From Okeania sp. SIO1I7 (GTDB lineage: Bacteria; Cyanobacteriota; Cyanobacteriia; Cyanobacteriales; Microcoleaceae), in NCBI GenBank assembly GCA_010672585.1, contig JAAHGF010000033.1:1-64000 (forward strand): a DNA stretch of 64,000 nucleotides, read 5' to 3'. Position numbers and translations under genes: made by a program. The notes beneath the pieces are model-generated. The model saw only the letters and a list, made by a program, of their open reading frames with translations. It did no database searches and was not told the origin of the DNA. Position 1 is the first letter of the stretch. Each line of letters begins with the position of its first letter. Below are positions 19,992-28,726 of this stretch, piece after piece.

Positions 19992-20689
19992 TAATGTTTT
20001 TTGTGTAACTCTGTCATAGAAAGTTCTAGATCATCAGTAAGTATCTTCGCAGCTTGCTTTGTAGAATAATCAAGATAATCTTTGACTTCTAAAGGAGATC
20101 CTATATTAATCTTAACACCACACCTCCATGGTGGAGGAGCTGGATGATCGTATAAAATGCTAATAGGAATAATTTTTAGATTAATTTCCTTTTTGCTAGA
20201 TAATGCTTGTAGTGCTATGCGAGCAACTCCTGATTGAATTGGATAAATTTTATTCTCTTCTGGATATATTCTTCCTTCAGGAAATACTACCAACATTTCC
20301 TGATTTTTTAGGAGTTGAACGCTATGGCGAATACTAGAAATTCCCGGATGATCGCGATCGATAGGAAACCCACCCAAGCGACGAATAAACCAACCTTGAA
20401 AACCCAGTGTTTGTTCTTCAGAGACCATATATCTAAGTTTACGTTTAGTCACAAACAAACCTGCTGCATAAGCAATAATTAGAGGGTCCCACCGAGAACG
20501 GTGAGTAGGTGCAAGAATAATTGCATCTGTTTTTGGTATATTTTTTTGACCTTTGATTTCTATTTTGAAATAAAATGGTACTAATATACAGCATGACAAA
20601 AAGTAAGTTAGTGGAGTTAGCCAAGGTGAAAACTCAGAGGTAACTTCCGGAGATACTCGATCATTCTTAGGTTTATTGTTTTTAGTCAT
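19991..20689 (-). CDS. plsC: PlsC-type 1-acyl-glycerol-3-phosphate acyltransferase
   Basis: A 232-residue membrane-associated acyltransferase of the PlsC family, which transfers an acyl chain to lysophosphatidate in phospholipid synthesis or to a related acceptor. The catalytic HxxxxD motif is present as HRSRWD in APTHRSRWDPL, followed by the glycerol-phosphate site VVFPEGRIYPE and the later IPISILYD. A hydrophobic stretch near residues 25-45 fits the usual membrane anchor. The stop codon TAG is built from the TA target duplication and first base of MITE F; since the C-terminal tail (MTELHKKH) looks ordinary, little or nothing seems lost. Which acyl acceptor is used cannot be told from the sequence. 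Confidence 0.9.
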   Translation of the reverse strand: MTKNNKPKNDRVSPEVTSEFSPWLTPLTYFLSCCILVPFYFKIEIKGQKNIPKTDAIILAPTHRSRWDPLIIAYAAGLFVTKRKLRYMVSEEQTLGFQGWFIRRLGGFPIDRDHPGISSIRHSVQLLKNQEMLVVFPEGRIYPEENKIYPIQSGVARIALQALSSKKEINLKIIPISILYDHPAPPPWRCGVKINIGSPLEVKDYLDYSTKQAAKILTDDLELSMTELHKKH

Positions 20690-20910
20690 TGGTGGTGTAA
20701 AGGTAAGAAGAAGTTTACAGGGGAAATATTTATATTGTCGTACAGTATTTTAACAGACTCGATCATTTTTTTAAGGGTGCTGAAGCTAATACTTAATCCG
20801 GTTTACTTATGCTATTGATGAAAGCACACAGCTCGATATATTGATATTAGAACAACAGTTATTGGTTGAGTATTTTGGGTCTTAACTATCAATGCAAGGG
20901 TGAATTTTCA

Positions 20911-21020
20911 TATTATGTCCGGTAGTATCGTTAGTGTATAAAATAGGGTAGCAATAGGAAAAAACTTTCTGCCTTCTGCCTTCCTTCCACCAAAATCTAA
21001 TTAATTCACCGGACATGATA
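20911..21020. repeat. MITE family C copy (110 bp) with TCA duplication
   Basis: Ends TATTATGTCCGG and CCGGACATGATA; TCA flanks both sides (20908-20910 and 21021-21023). This copy distinguishes the TNA-type duplication from the palindromic TTA/TAA cases. Confidence 0.85.
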
Positions 21021-21947
21021 TCAGACTTATTTTCCAGGAAACAAACACGATCATTTATAGCGGTTTTCAGATATATAAAATACACACTCGCGCACCACAA
21101 CCCTAGTAGTGGTATTCGATGAAACGTCCCTACTGTGTTCTACTTAAATGAAAACTTCTCTAGGAGTAGCGATCGCTACTATTAAATCCCACTCAAATAA
21201 TTAACAATTCATAATTTCATTGTATCACAAATAGCAATACTATACCAAATCCGGTTATCAAAAGTCCGTTTTTCGCTCTTATACCAATTCCCATGCATTA
21301 TTGCTATACTTGGGCAGTACTTCAGTTGTCAACTAATCAGTACAAGCAAAATCACTTTGCATGCTAATTTCAGCTTGCGTTAATGTTAATTATTCTGATG
21401 TTTGCTTCCCCTCCACGGTCGGGACCCGCGGGTGGGTCCACTCCCCCACTCCCCTACTGTAAGCATTCAGCTATCAGCACTCAGCTATTCCTTTCCAACG
21501 GAGATGCTTCCCTACGGGATGCTACGCAAACGCAAACGGAATGCTAGGCAAACAGCAATTAGTAATGAATAATTACTTCTAAGGTTCTGTCCTGGGACGC
21601 ATGGCAATAACTTTTTATGATTTTTCAATTTCAAAGGTTGCTTTTACGCGGACCCAAAATTAATAAAAGCTTCTGTCTAAACCGGATTTGGTATTATATC
21701 CTGCTACCTGAAGGGACTGGATTTAACTTGCAGATTAATAATTGGGTTTAAGACTCCACCAAATCTTTAATGATCGGAATTATCGCCACAATTAATTCTT
21801 TCTCCGATCAGCTACTATAGGTCGCGACAGTCCTGCAACCATAATGGTACTGATTAAACTTGGGACAAATTACCTAATGATGTCAGCTACGATCGCCTTT
21901 ACTTCAATTAAAAGAAATAGGATGGATTTCGGTTTTTTTCCTACTTA
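21021..21947. other. Gene-free repeat mosaic
   Basis: No supportable gene. Contains D-type ends (CAAATCCGGTTAT at 21244 and AACCGGATTTGGTAT near 21680), a GCATTCAGC/CTATCAGC E-like fragment near 21463, and two versions of the short repeat ACGGRATGCTACGCAAAC near 21505. Confidence 0.65.
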
Positions 21948-22271
21948 GGGTTTGCGCTTCACTAGTCTTTTAGTAGGGGTAGGAGACAACCCACCCCTCG
22001 CCCCTCCCCCGACCAGGAGGGGAAGACAGGAGACAACCCACCCCTCGCCCCTCCCCCGACCAACCCACCCCTAACCCCTCCCAGGAGGGGAGAAATAGGA
22101 ATGAGCGAGGAGGTAGGAGCGGGCGTTTTGTCCCAAGATTTTTCTGCCCAACTATGCGCCTAAAATACTAATTTTTTGAGCGTTTTAGACGTGATACCAG
22201 GCACTTTTTAAAGGCTCCAAAAAGCCTAAAGTCCTTATATGTCAATTCTTTTAGATTTAATCAGCAAGCCC
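21948..22271. repeat. MITE family B copy (324 bp) with TACTTA duplication
   Basis: Ends GGGTTTGCG and AATCAGCAAGCCC. TACTTA flanks both sides (21942-21947 and 22272-22277). Because this sequence is not palindromic it shows that the duplication is 6 bp and not just TA. Confidence 0.85.
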
Positions 22272-22304
22272 TACTTATATCAAGTAACATTAATTAACCG
22301 CAAT

Positions 22305-22332
22305 GTAGGGAGGTTGCATGCAACCTCCCTAC
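22305..22332. repeat. 28-bp perfect palindrome
   Basis: GTAGGGAGGTTGCATGCAAC followed by its symmetric completion to position 22332. It is the sister of the palindrome at 32718-32749, which differs by a matched pair of substitutions in the two arms. Confidence 0.85.
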
Positions 22333-22458
22333 CAGGTTGGGTAAAGATTGTTTATTAGAGTTATTTAATGAGACATGATATTACAGTTTTTTCCACTCCC
22401 CATCTCCCCATCTCCCCATCTCCCCTAGCTAACTTATTATTCTTCAATGCTTCTAGAA

Positions 22459-23091
22459 TTATCTAAACTGAGGACCGCCCACCCAACAAACAAGTGCCCA
22501 TCTCTTACCTTGAGTAATAGGTGTTACTTCATGGAGTATTATAGAAGGAAATAAAACCATTGTTCCTCTTTCTTTTGGTAATTTTTCTGGGTCTCTGTTA
22601 GTATACAACTTCAATTGTGAACCTTCATAATCTTGAGGATTGGAAAGTTGAATCGAGATAGAAATTTTACGATAATAATAAATATCCCCATTATCTAGAT
22701 GTTTATTATAATGATCCTGAATATTTTCCTGATTGTTACTAGCTTCATAACATAAAAGTTGTAAAGAATCAATAATACCGTAAATATCATAATTCCACCA
22801 CTTATTATTGGCATATTTCACACTATTAGTTAACCTTTCCCACAGCCATCTGGTTGATGCCGAATAATTCACACCCCAGGCTTTTACTTGACGAACCTCT
22901 GGTTTCAATTTTCCATCTACAGTAGGGTTTGATGGCTTTATTTGTTTTGATAAAGAAATAACCCAGTCACACTCTTTTTCTGTTAAAGCGCCCCAGTTTT
23001 CACCTGGTTGACAGAAATGCTCTTTTTGAGAAGCATCATAGCAAGCGTATGTAATTTGACGATACTTTTGTTCCGGAGAAATCCAAACCAT
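22459..23091 (-). CDS. 2OG-Fe(II) oxygenase (prolyl-hydroxylase-like), copy 1
   Basis: A 210-residue protein of the 2-oxoglutarate/Fe(II)-dependent dioxygenase superfamily. The iron-binding triad HxD...H is visible as H131-L-D133 and H187 (in IILHEVTP), and R197 in GKRW is the expected 2-oxoglutarate anchor. The double-stranded beta-helix spans roughly residues 108-205 and resembles PKHD-type (prolyl 4-hydroxylase) members. The N-terminal half carries conserved tryptophans (GENWGALTEKECDWVI). The gene sits 43 bp downstream of a close paralogue of the same length and residue numbering, forming a tandem pair on one strand. The hydroxylated substrate is unknown; free amino acids, a peptide or a small metabolite are all possible. 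Confidence 0.85.
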   Translation of the reverse strand: MVWISPEQKYRQITYACYDASQKEHFCQPGENWGALTEKECDWVISLSKQIKPSNPTVDGKLKPEVRQVKAWGVNYSASTRWLWERLTNSVKYANNKWWNYDIYGIIDSLQLLCYEASNNQENIQDHYNKHLDNGDIYYYRKISISIQLSNPQDYEGSQLKLYTNRDPEKLPKERGTMVLFPSIILHEVTPITQGKRWALVCWVGGPQFR

Positions 23092-23134
23092 ATTTTCTCA
23101 ATCCTACTTTATGAAAACTATTTATTTTTGCAAA

Positions 23135-23767
23135 TTATCGGAATTGAGGACCACTAATCCAACCAATAAGTTCCCATCTTTTACCTTCAATAATAGGCGT
23201 TACTTCATGCAAAATAAATGAAGGGAACATAATAATTGTTCCTTTATTTCTAGGTAATATTTGGGGATTTTCTTGTAGATACAAATTTAGTTTTGCGCCC
23301 TCATAAGTATTGGGATCGGATAATTCTACAGAAAAAGAAATTTTCCGACAAGAGAAAGGATATTCATTGTCTATATGTAAATCACAATTATCTTTAATCT
23401 GATTAGAACTATTTGTGCTGTCATAACAAAGGAGTTGTAGAGGCTCTATAATTCCCACAATATCATAATTCCACCAACGATTATTTGCCATTATAATATT
23501 ATTAATTAATCGTTGCCAAAGCCAATTTGTTGCTTCAGTTTGAGATATTTCCCAAGCATTAGTTTGACGATAGTTCTGGTGAAGACCTTCAAACCGATGG
23601 CTTTTCTCCTTGAATAAATTTTGTGAATATGAGATAATCCATTCACACTCTTGTGCTGTAAAAGCGCCCCAATTTTCACCTTTTTGACAAAAATGACTTG
23701 GCTGACTACCATCGTAACAAGTGAATGGAGTTTGATTATATTTTTTCTCAGGATACATCCAAAACAT
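23135..23767 (-). CDS. 2OG-Fe(II) oxygenase (prolyl-hydroxylase-like), copy 2
   Basis: A 210-residue paralogue of the following gene, aligning without gaps at the catalytic positions: H131-I-D133, H187 in FILHEVTP and R197 in GKRW. It keeps the same frame features (GENWGAFTAQECEWII, WWNYDIVGII, the C-terminus GPQFR). The two copies differ mainly in residues 50-95 and around 120-140, near the entrance to the active site, so they may have different substrates. It is the first gene of the pair, with the ATG at 23767. Conservation of all three iron ligands in both copies argues that both are active. The origin is clearly a local duplication. Confidence 0.85.
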   Translation of the reverse strand: MFWMYPEKKYNQTPFTCYDGSQPSHFCQKGENWGAFTAQECEWIISYSQNLFKEKSHRFEGLHQNYRQTNAWEISQTEATNWLWQRLINNIIMANNRWWNYDIVGIIEPLQLLCYDSTNSSNQIKDNCDLHIDNEYPFSCRKISFSVELSDPNTYEGAKLNLYLQENPQILPRNKGTIIMFPSFILHEVTPIIEGKRWELIGWISGPQFR

Positions 23768-24543
23768 CTTTAATGCGTTGTCTATGTAATCTAATTAGTG
23801 TTGATGAATATCTAAGAAAATATTATAACAATTATCATGTATGAATTTTACAAAAAAGAAACTTAAAATTTAGATTAAGGAGATATCTCCAATCCCATAA
23901 GCTACCTACTTTCATTGTTTCGGTTTTTTTATTCTTTCTTTATTTCTTCTATCTTGCTGCTCTGAACTTCTAAAATGACTCGTTCCCAATATAGTTAGAA
24001 CTTACGCGTTAGGAACGAGTTTTGGGCGTTTGAGATTGCTATCCTCAGGGACTGCTCCGCAAACGTTGCCGCTCGCAATGACAGAATTAGGTTGCTTTGC
24101 GTAATATCATGTCCGGTTGAACAGTTATAAATAAACGACGGAGGACTCAGGAGGACCGAGTCAGGAGTCAGATCAAATCCGGTTGAAGACTTATCATATA
24201 TTTGGGGGTTGGGAGTAGGGGAGTAGGGGAGTAGGGGAGATTAAATATTGAAGTAATTTAAGAAATTATAAACATATATTATATAACCGGATTCTATATC
24301 GGGAGAAAATCAAGAAGAACAGGACTTACGCATGCTTGACCTTGAAAACGCCAAATGAGAACTGTGATAAATATACCTTTTGTTCTCAAATCCTGAGTCA
24401 AGTCATTTCATGGAACGTCAATACATTCTTTAAAAACATCAAAAACTCTGGAAAAATCACAATCGATATTAGCAGTAGTAATACCAGGCTAACTTTACTG
24501 CTTCATAAAACCGATATAAAACGTCATATAGAGACATTTTAAT
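23768..24543. other. Gene-free repeat mosaic
   Basis: No credible gene. Holds a C left end (TATCATGTCCGG at about 24107) that runs without its own right end into a D-type element (CAAATCCGGTTGAAG, AATTTAAGAAATTAT, ATAACCGGATTCTAT, to about 24297), a GGGGAGTA octamer run, and an ACAGGACTTACGCA end at about 24322. Confidence 0.65.
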
Positions 24544-24763
24544 GTTTACCGAATAATTAATAATTAATAATTAATAATTAAATAATTCGCGCCTTGAAGC
24601 CTCCCCTTGATCGGGGAAAAAAGCGGTTGAGGGATGGCGAGGTCCCCTCGCCATATCCAATCAACCAAGAGAAGAAATAATATTTCCTTATATTCAATTC
24701 CGTAACGGTTTTAACCTTCTTGTAATTATCAATTATCCATTATCAATTATCAATTAATGAATT
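24544..24763. repeat. Family A repeat (220 bp)
   Basis: Begins TTACCGAATAATTAATAATT, has the core AATAATTCGCGCC and GGATGGCGAGG...CCTCGCCATATCC hairpin, then TTATATTCAATTCCGTAACGG, and ends in AATTATC/ATCCATT heptamers. It is the best uninterrupted reference for the nested copy at 58191-58889. Confidence 0.8.
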
Positions 24764-24789
24764 CCTGCTTTCCTACGGAATGCTACGCA

Positions 24790-25240
24790 AACAACTGAGG
24801 CTATCGGTGGTTACTAATCCACAAACATTGACGGTCAAACCGACCGCATTTCTCGCTCTTTATACTTGCGTTTAAATCCCGGTCTATAGATATGCCACAC
24901 TTAGGGCAATCATAAGTTTTCAGACTTAATGGCATATCTTTAAAATGACCACAATTAGAGCAAGTTTTTGACGATGGAAAAAATCTATCAACTACTACTA
25001 CCTCAGAACCGTACCATTGGCACTTGTACTCAAGCTGTCTGCGAAATTCATAACACCACTATCTACTTATTGACTTAGCTAGCTGATGGTGGGCTAACAT
25101 TCCAGACACATTCAAATTTTCGATCACAACACTGCTGTGCTTCTTGGCTAAATAAGTTGTCAACTTATTAAGTGCATCTTTACGGATATCAGCTACTCGT
25201 CTATTTGCCCGTACTAGCTTAATCACAGCTTTACCCCAGA
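24790..25240 (-). pseudogene. tnpB C-terminal fragment
   Basis: On the minus strand, pieces of an IS605-type TnpB can be read: the RuvC-II segment near 25100-25130 (NLNVSGM-like), then PSSKTCSNCGHFKD and YDCPKCGISIDRDLNAS near 24860-24980, which give the zinc ribbon and the RuvC-III aspartate. Frameshifts separate the pieces, and both the N-terminal domain and the first RuvC motif are gone. It belongs to the same family as the copies at 11309 and 27122 but is more divergent. Not functional. Confidence 0.8.
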
Positions 25241-25313
25241 CATATTATACTGTTATTCTTTGATTAAGTCAATACTCTCTCAAAATTAGACAACTCATCA
25301 CCAAAAAATATAC

Positions 25314-25916
25314 TTAAAAACCAGAGCTACTGTAACGCTCTTCTGCCCAAGGTTCACCTCTTGTGTGATAACCATTCCGCTCCCAGAAACCTAATTCTTC
25401 ATCCTTGAGAAATTCTAATCCATTAATCCATTTGGCACTTTTCCAAGCATAGAGGTGAGGAACTACTAATCGCACAGGGCCACCATGAGCTGCTGGTAAT
25501 GGCTCACCAAATAAAGTGTGGGCAAAGAAATTTTCTTCTCTGAGAAAATCAGTCACAGAAATATTAGTAGTGTAGCCTCCATAACAATGTTCCATAATAT
25601 GGACAGCTTTAGGATCGACTTCTACATGACCCATCAAATCTGTAACTTTTACTCCTGTCCACTGAACATCTAGTTTTGACCAGCGAGTCACACAATGAAA
25701 ATCTGCTGTGAAGTGATTTTGTGGCATGGCCATTAAGTCTGACCAAGTAAAGGTTAATGGTTTAGCCAAACCCCATACTTTCAATTCCCATGTATCTGTA
25801 CTGATATTAGGAGTTTGGCCATAAGTTAGTACGGGAAAGCCTTTAGCCAAGTATTGACCGGGAGGAACGCGATCGCCATTTTCTGCTTCTGGTTTGTGGA
25901 AAAATTTACCTATCAT
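25314..25916 (-). CDS. Molybdopterin-dependent oxidoreductase (sulfite-oxidase fold)
   Basis: A 200-residue protein consisting of just the oxidoreductase molybdopterin-binding domain. C75 in FHCVTRWS is the cysteine expected to coordinate molybdenum. Other family landmarks are WELKVWGL, VHIMEHCYGGYTTN and PAAHGGPVRLVVPHLYAWKSAKW, the last being the phosphate-binding and substrate-site region. Single-domain members occur in many bacteria and include sulfite-dehydrogenase-like and YedY/MsrP-like enzymes. There is no Tat signal, so it is probably cytoplasmic, unlike MsrP. No neighbouring cytochrome or molybdenum cofactor gene indicates a partner. Substrate unknown; domain assignment is secure. 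Confidence 0.88.
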   Translation of the reverse strand: MIGKFFHKPEAENGDRVPPGQYLAKGFPVLTYGQTPNISTDTWELKVWGLAKPLTFTWSDLMAMPQNHFTADFHCVTRWSKLDVQWTGVKVTDLMGHVEVDPKAVHIMEHCYGGYTTNISVTDFLREENFFAHTLFGEPLPAAHGGPVRLVVPHLYAWKSAKWINGLEFLKDEELGFWERNGYHTRGEPWAEERYSSSGF

Positions 25917-25985
25917 GGTTAAAAACTTTTAGTAACTTACCTTGAATAATTGAAATTAACTACTTTAGTTTCTGCAAATGCTAAT

Positions 25986-26007
25986 ATTCCTGAAATAATT
26001 CAGGAAT
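25986..26007. promoter_or_regulatory. Perfect 9-bp hairpin upstream of the Mo-enzyme gene
   Basis: ATTCCTGAA / TTCAGGAAT separated by four bases, 70 bp upstream of the molybdopterin oxidoreductase start codon. It could be an operator or a leader hairpin; only the symmetry supports this. Confidence 0.35.
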
Positions 26008-26448
26008 TTATTCGTTTAATGATGAATAAAATTGATAAGTTTCTGCTTTTATTTTTTGAGTTGAGGAACTCAAATTTCACCTAAAAAATTTGATAGTTTG
26101 GAAGTCTCCGTGCTTCCACTGAGTAAGGAAAACCTTTCAGTGATTTTTCAGTGATTTCACTGTTATTCTCAAGTAGCCAATTGCAAATAAAATATGGTAA
26201 TTGCAACTATTATATATTTTTATTTTTGCACGAATTCTGTTTTGTGCGCAATCCTAAGCTCATATTATACCCCAAATTGAAAGCCAATGAAGCCTTTTAC
26301 AGTTATGGATCGTAATGGATCGAATTTCATATTCCCGATCCCATTTCTAATCGTTAGGTACTAACTCTATAAGATGGGAACTTATTCGATCTTTAGCTAT
26401 ACTGTTTATCTAGATCGCTCATTAATTTATAAATCACTCATAAATACC

Positions 26449-26667
26449 ATGAATTTGAACTATATAATTCCCTTATGTATTTCTTGTCTGGCGATTTTTG
26501 TCAGTCTCAATTCTGATGTCAAAACTCTGGATGGGATTCCTCGCTTGCTAGCACCCTGCATCGGATTCATTGGATTAATATGGTTTTTCAACCTTATTCC
26601 TTGGTTATTGAAGGTTGCTTGTATACTAATTTTACTTTCTATTCGTAAAAATTTTCTAATCCAATAA
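26449..26667 (+). CDS. Small two-to-three-pass membrane protein
   Basis: A 72-residue protein if started at the ATG at 26449 (MNLNYIIPLCI); an in-frame ATG at 26374 would add 25 residues. The sequence is nearly all hydrophobic, with two or three membrane segments (about 5-20, 28-45 and 50-65). The IPRLLAPCIGFIGLIWFFNLIPWL stretch has the look of a conserved cyanobacterial membrane hypothetical. It stands alone between the Mo-enzyme gene and a tnpB element. No function can be assigned. Confidence 0.55.
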   Translation: MNLNYIIPLCISCLAIFVSLNSDVKTLDGIPRLLAPCIGFIGLIWFFNLIPWLLKVACILILLSIRKNFLIQ

Positions 26668-26829
26668 CTAGATTTTTTACTTTTAAAATATTTTTTTTTT
26701 CACGAAAATCAAAAAAATTAGAATATAATTTTACTGAATGAAGGTGTTTTTTTGCAATTTATACTGTCGAAAATATATAGAATTTAACGATTACGGAGAC
26801 TTGTTTATAACTTTCAGCTATCTTGATTA

Positions 26830-26935
26830 GATATCTCCAAAAATCAAAAATAAAATCAATTATTATCCATAAATTATTAATTATTTCTCCTTCCCGTTCC
26901 CTATTCCCTCGTTTCTGGAGATATCTATTATAATC
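26830..26935. repeat. MITE family J copy (106 bp)
   Basis: Ends GATATCTCC and GGAGATATC in inverted orientation, flanked by TA on both sides. The interior has AAAATCAATTATTATCCATAA and TTCCCTA heptamers. A related copy with ends GACATCTCC lies at 32680-32773. Confidence 0.75.
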
Positions 26936-27067
26936 AAAATCAACAAAGCCCAGAAAATTGTGTTAGGGTAAAGACATTCTAAGGGAATGTCCTTCTAGAT
27001 TTAAGCATAATATTACCACTTTTTAAGATGGTGAAGTACAATTCAATATTAATATCTATCTCTCTGT

Positions 27068-27135
27068 TCCCTTACAGGAGTGCGCGTCCGTTCTTAGAAA
27101 CCTATGATTATCTATAGAAAATCATAGATTTCTAT
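27068..27135 (-). ncRNA. Predicted right end / omega-RNA 3' region of tnpB element
   Basis: The sequence after tnpB (minus strand) forms AATCATAGATTT/ATCTATAGAAATC-type hairpins and ends TTCTAAGAACGG at 27088. The same end is kept in the dead copy (ending at 12098), after which the two sequences diverge at once. In the known IS605/TnpB systems the guide is the DNA just beyond the right end, so the predicted guide is the complement of 27068-27087. This is inference from the family; no RNA was observed. Confidence 0.45.
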
Positions 27136-28294
27136 AGATAGCCTGTTCTATTCCTGCTTCACTCCTGGTAACGTCGGCGTTATCCAGTCCACAGGCTGTC
27201 ACGGGCGAACTGCCCGCCATAGCTAAATTTAATGCTGCATTCAAGTCTCGGTCGCAGCTAAAATTGCAGTGTTCGCAAGTGAAAACGCGCTCTGATAACA
27301 ACAGAGACTCTTTCACAGTTCCACACCTACTGCAGGTCTTAGAACTAGGAAACCATCTATCAACAACAATTAGCTCACAACCATATAACTCACACTTGTA
27401 CTCTAACTGTCTTCTGAACTCGTAAAACCCCATATCAGCAACAGCCTTAGCTAGCTTGTGATTTGCCATCATTCCTGATACATTTAAGTCTTCTATGACA
27501 ATCATGCCGTGATTCTTGGCTAAGTAAGTTGTCAATTTATGCAATGTATCTTTTCTGATGTTAGCAACATTAGTGTGTAGTCTAGCTATTTTTAGCTGTG
27601 CTTTTTTCCAGTTATTGGAAAACTTGGTTTTATGTCTGTTCAGATATTGTAGTCGAGATAGTTTGGCTTCTAACTTTCTATAAGATTTGGCACCAGAGAA
27701 TACCTCTCCAGTTGAGAGTGTAGCTAGTGATTTCACTCCCAAATCTACACCAACTACATCAACTGATTTCTCAGTGACTATGGTTGCTGTTTCTATCTTG
27801 AAGCTAATGAACCAACGATCGGCTTTTTTAGTTATAGTTACAGATTTAGGAGTAACATTATCTGGCAAGATTTCAAAGGTTTTTACCCATCCAATTCTCG
27901 GTAATTTAATGTGATTAAAACCTACTGTTATAGAACCATCAAGAGTAAAGCTATCATCTCTACCTTTTTTCTTGAATTTAGGTTGACCTGAAATGAGCGT
28001 AAAACAACGCTTCCAGGCAACGGACAAATACCTCAAAGCATATTGAGGTGCTGTTTTAGATACTTCATAATACCAATAATTCTTAGGTTTAACCATTGCT
28101 ACTAATAGTTTATGTAAATCAATAGCAGTTGGAAACTTAAGTTTATTATTAGGATTATGGGAATTGTGATTCAGAATGTTTTTAGTCAACCATAATCCCC
28201 AATTCCAGGCGTGCCTTGCAACACCAGCGTGTTTAGCTAGTAAAGTCTTTTGCTGGTTATTTGGGTGCAGTTCAGTATGATATCCAAGTAGCAT
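27122..28294 (-). CDS. tnpB: IS200/IS605-family TnpB, intact
   Basis: A 390-residue TnpB, an RNA-guided nuclease of IS200/IS605 elements and relative of Cas12. The N-terminal helix-turn-helix (HPNNQQKTLLAKHAGVARHAW) leads into the RuvC-like nuclease with all three acidic motifs: D in VVGVDLGVKSLAT, E in IVIEDLNVSGM and D in CDRDLNAALNL. The zinc ribbon CSRCG...CEHCN lies between the last two. Length is typical. No tnpA is present, so the element is a TnpB-only form whose mobility depends on a TnpA elsewhere. Its right end follows immediately. Two dead relatives (11309-12098 and 24790-25240) show past spread of this family. By sequence it is the only tnpB here likely to be active. Confidence 0.95.
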   Translation of the reverse strand: MLLGYHTELHPNNQQKTLLAKHAGVARHAWNWGLWLTKNILNHNSHNPNNKLKFPTAIDLHKLLVAMVKPKNYWYYEVSKTAPQYALRYLSVAWKRCFTLISGQPKFKKKGRDDSFTLDGSITVGFNHIKLPRIGWVKTFEILPDNVTPKSVTITKKADRWFISFKIETATIVTEKSVDVVGVDLGVKSLATLSTGEVFSGAKSYRKLEAKLSRLQYLNRHKTKFSNNWKKAQLKIARLHTNVANIRKDTLHKLTTYLAKNHGMIVIEDLNVSGMMANHKLAKAVADMGFYEFRRQLEYKCELYGCELIVVDRWFPSSKTCSRCGTVKESLLLSERVFTCEHCNFSCDRDLNAALNLAMAGSSPVTACGLDNADVTRSEAGIEQAIYRNL

Positions 28295-28726
28295 AAACAG
28301 ATAATCCCAGATTTTTATAGATAATACCAGATTTTAGCCAACAGTTACAAGCCCCTCGCATCTAGCTTCTTACAGAAGAGTTAACGCTATCGCCGACGGG
28401 TCGCAGCGCTACTCCCTACCTCCAGTCCCTGTGTTCCCTACTACCAAGATGTACCTCATCAACTAGAAAATTTGGCTTTGGTGATTTGAGGTATGATATC
28501 ATGTCCGGATAAGAGTGCAAACAAAACACTTTCTCTTCTACTATTCTTTTTTCTTATTTCTTCCCTCCTGAATCCTGACTCGGTCTTCCCCCTCCCCTCC
28601 TGGGAGGGGGAGGACCGAGGGGTGGGTTAACTCCTAAAGAATTAGGATTAATATCATACACGCGCTTCAGCAACGCCGAAAATTTCTGCAAGTATAGCGT
28701 CCTGACTACAAAATTTGACTTTTGTA
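28295..28726. other. tnpB left end and half a C element
   Basis: Next to tnpB are the left-end hairpin sequences (two CCAGATTTT/TAGATAATA units, 28300-28340). At 28494 a C end (TATCATGTCCGG) begins, followed by TTCCCTCCTGA and CCCCTCCTGGGAGG tracts. Its other end is replaced by GATTAATATCATACACGCGC, the same form as a sequence near 47676. No gene. Confidence 0.6.

Noticed and set aside
24336-24542. 68-residue plus-strand gene
   Set aside because: Lies in a mosaic of C, D and AGGACTT-type repeats with no RBS; part of the sequence recurs in the non-coding element at 12876.
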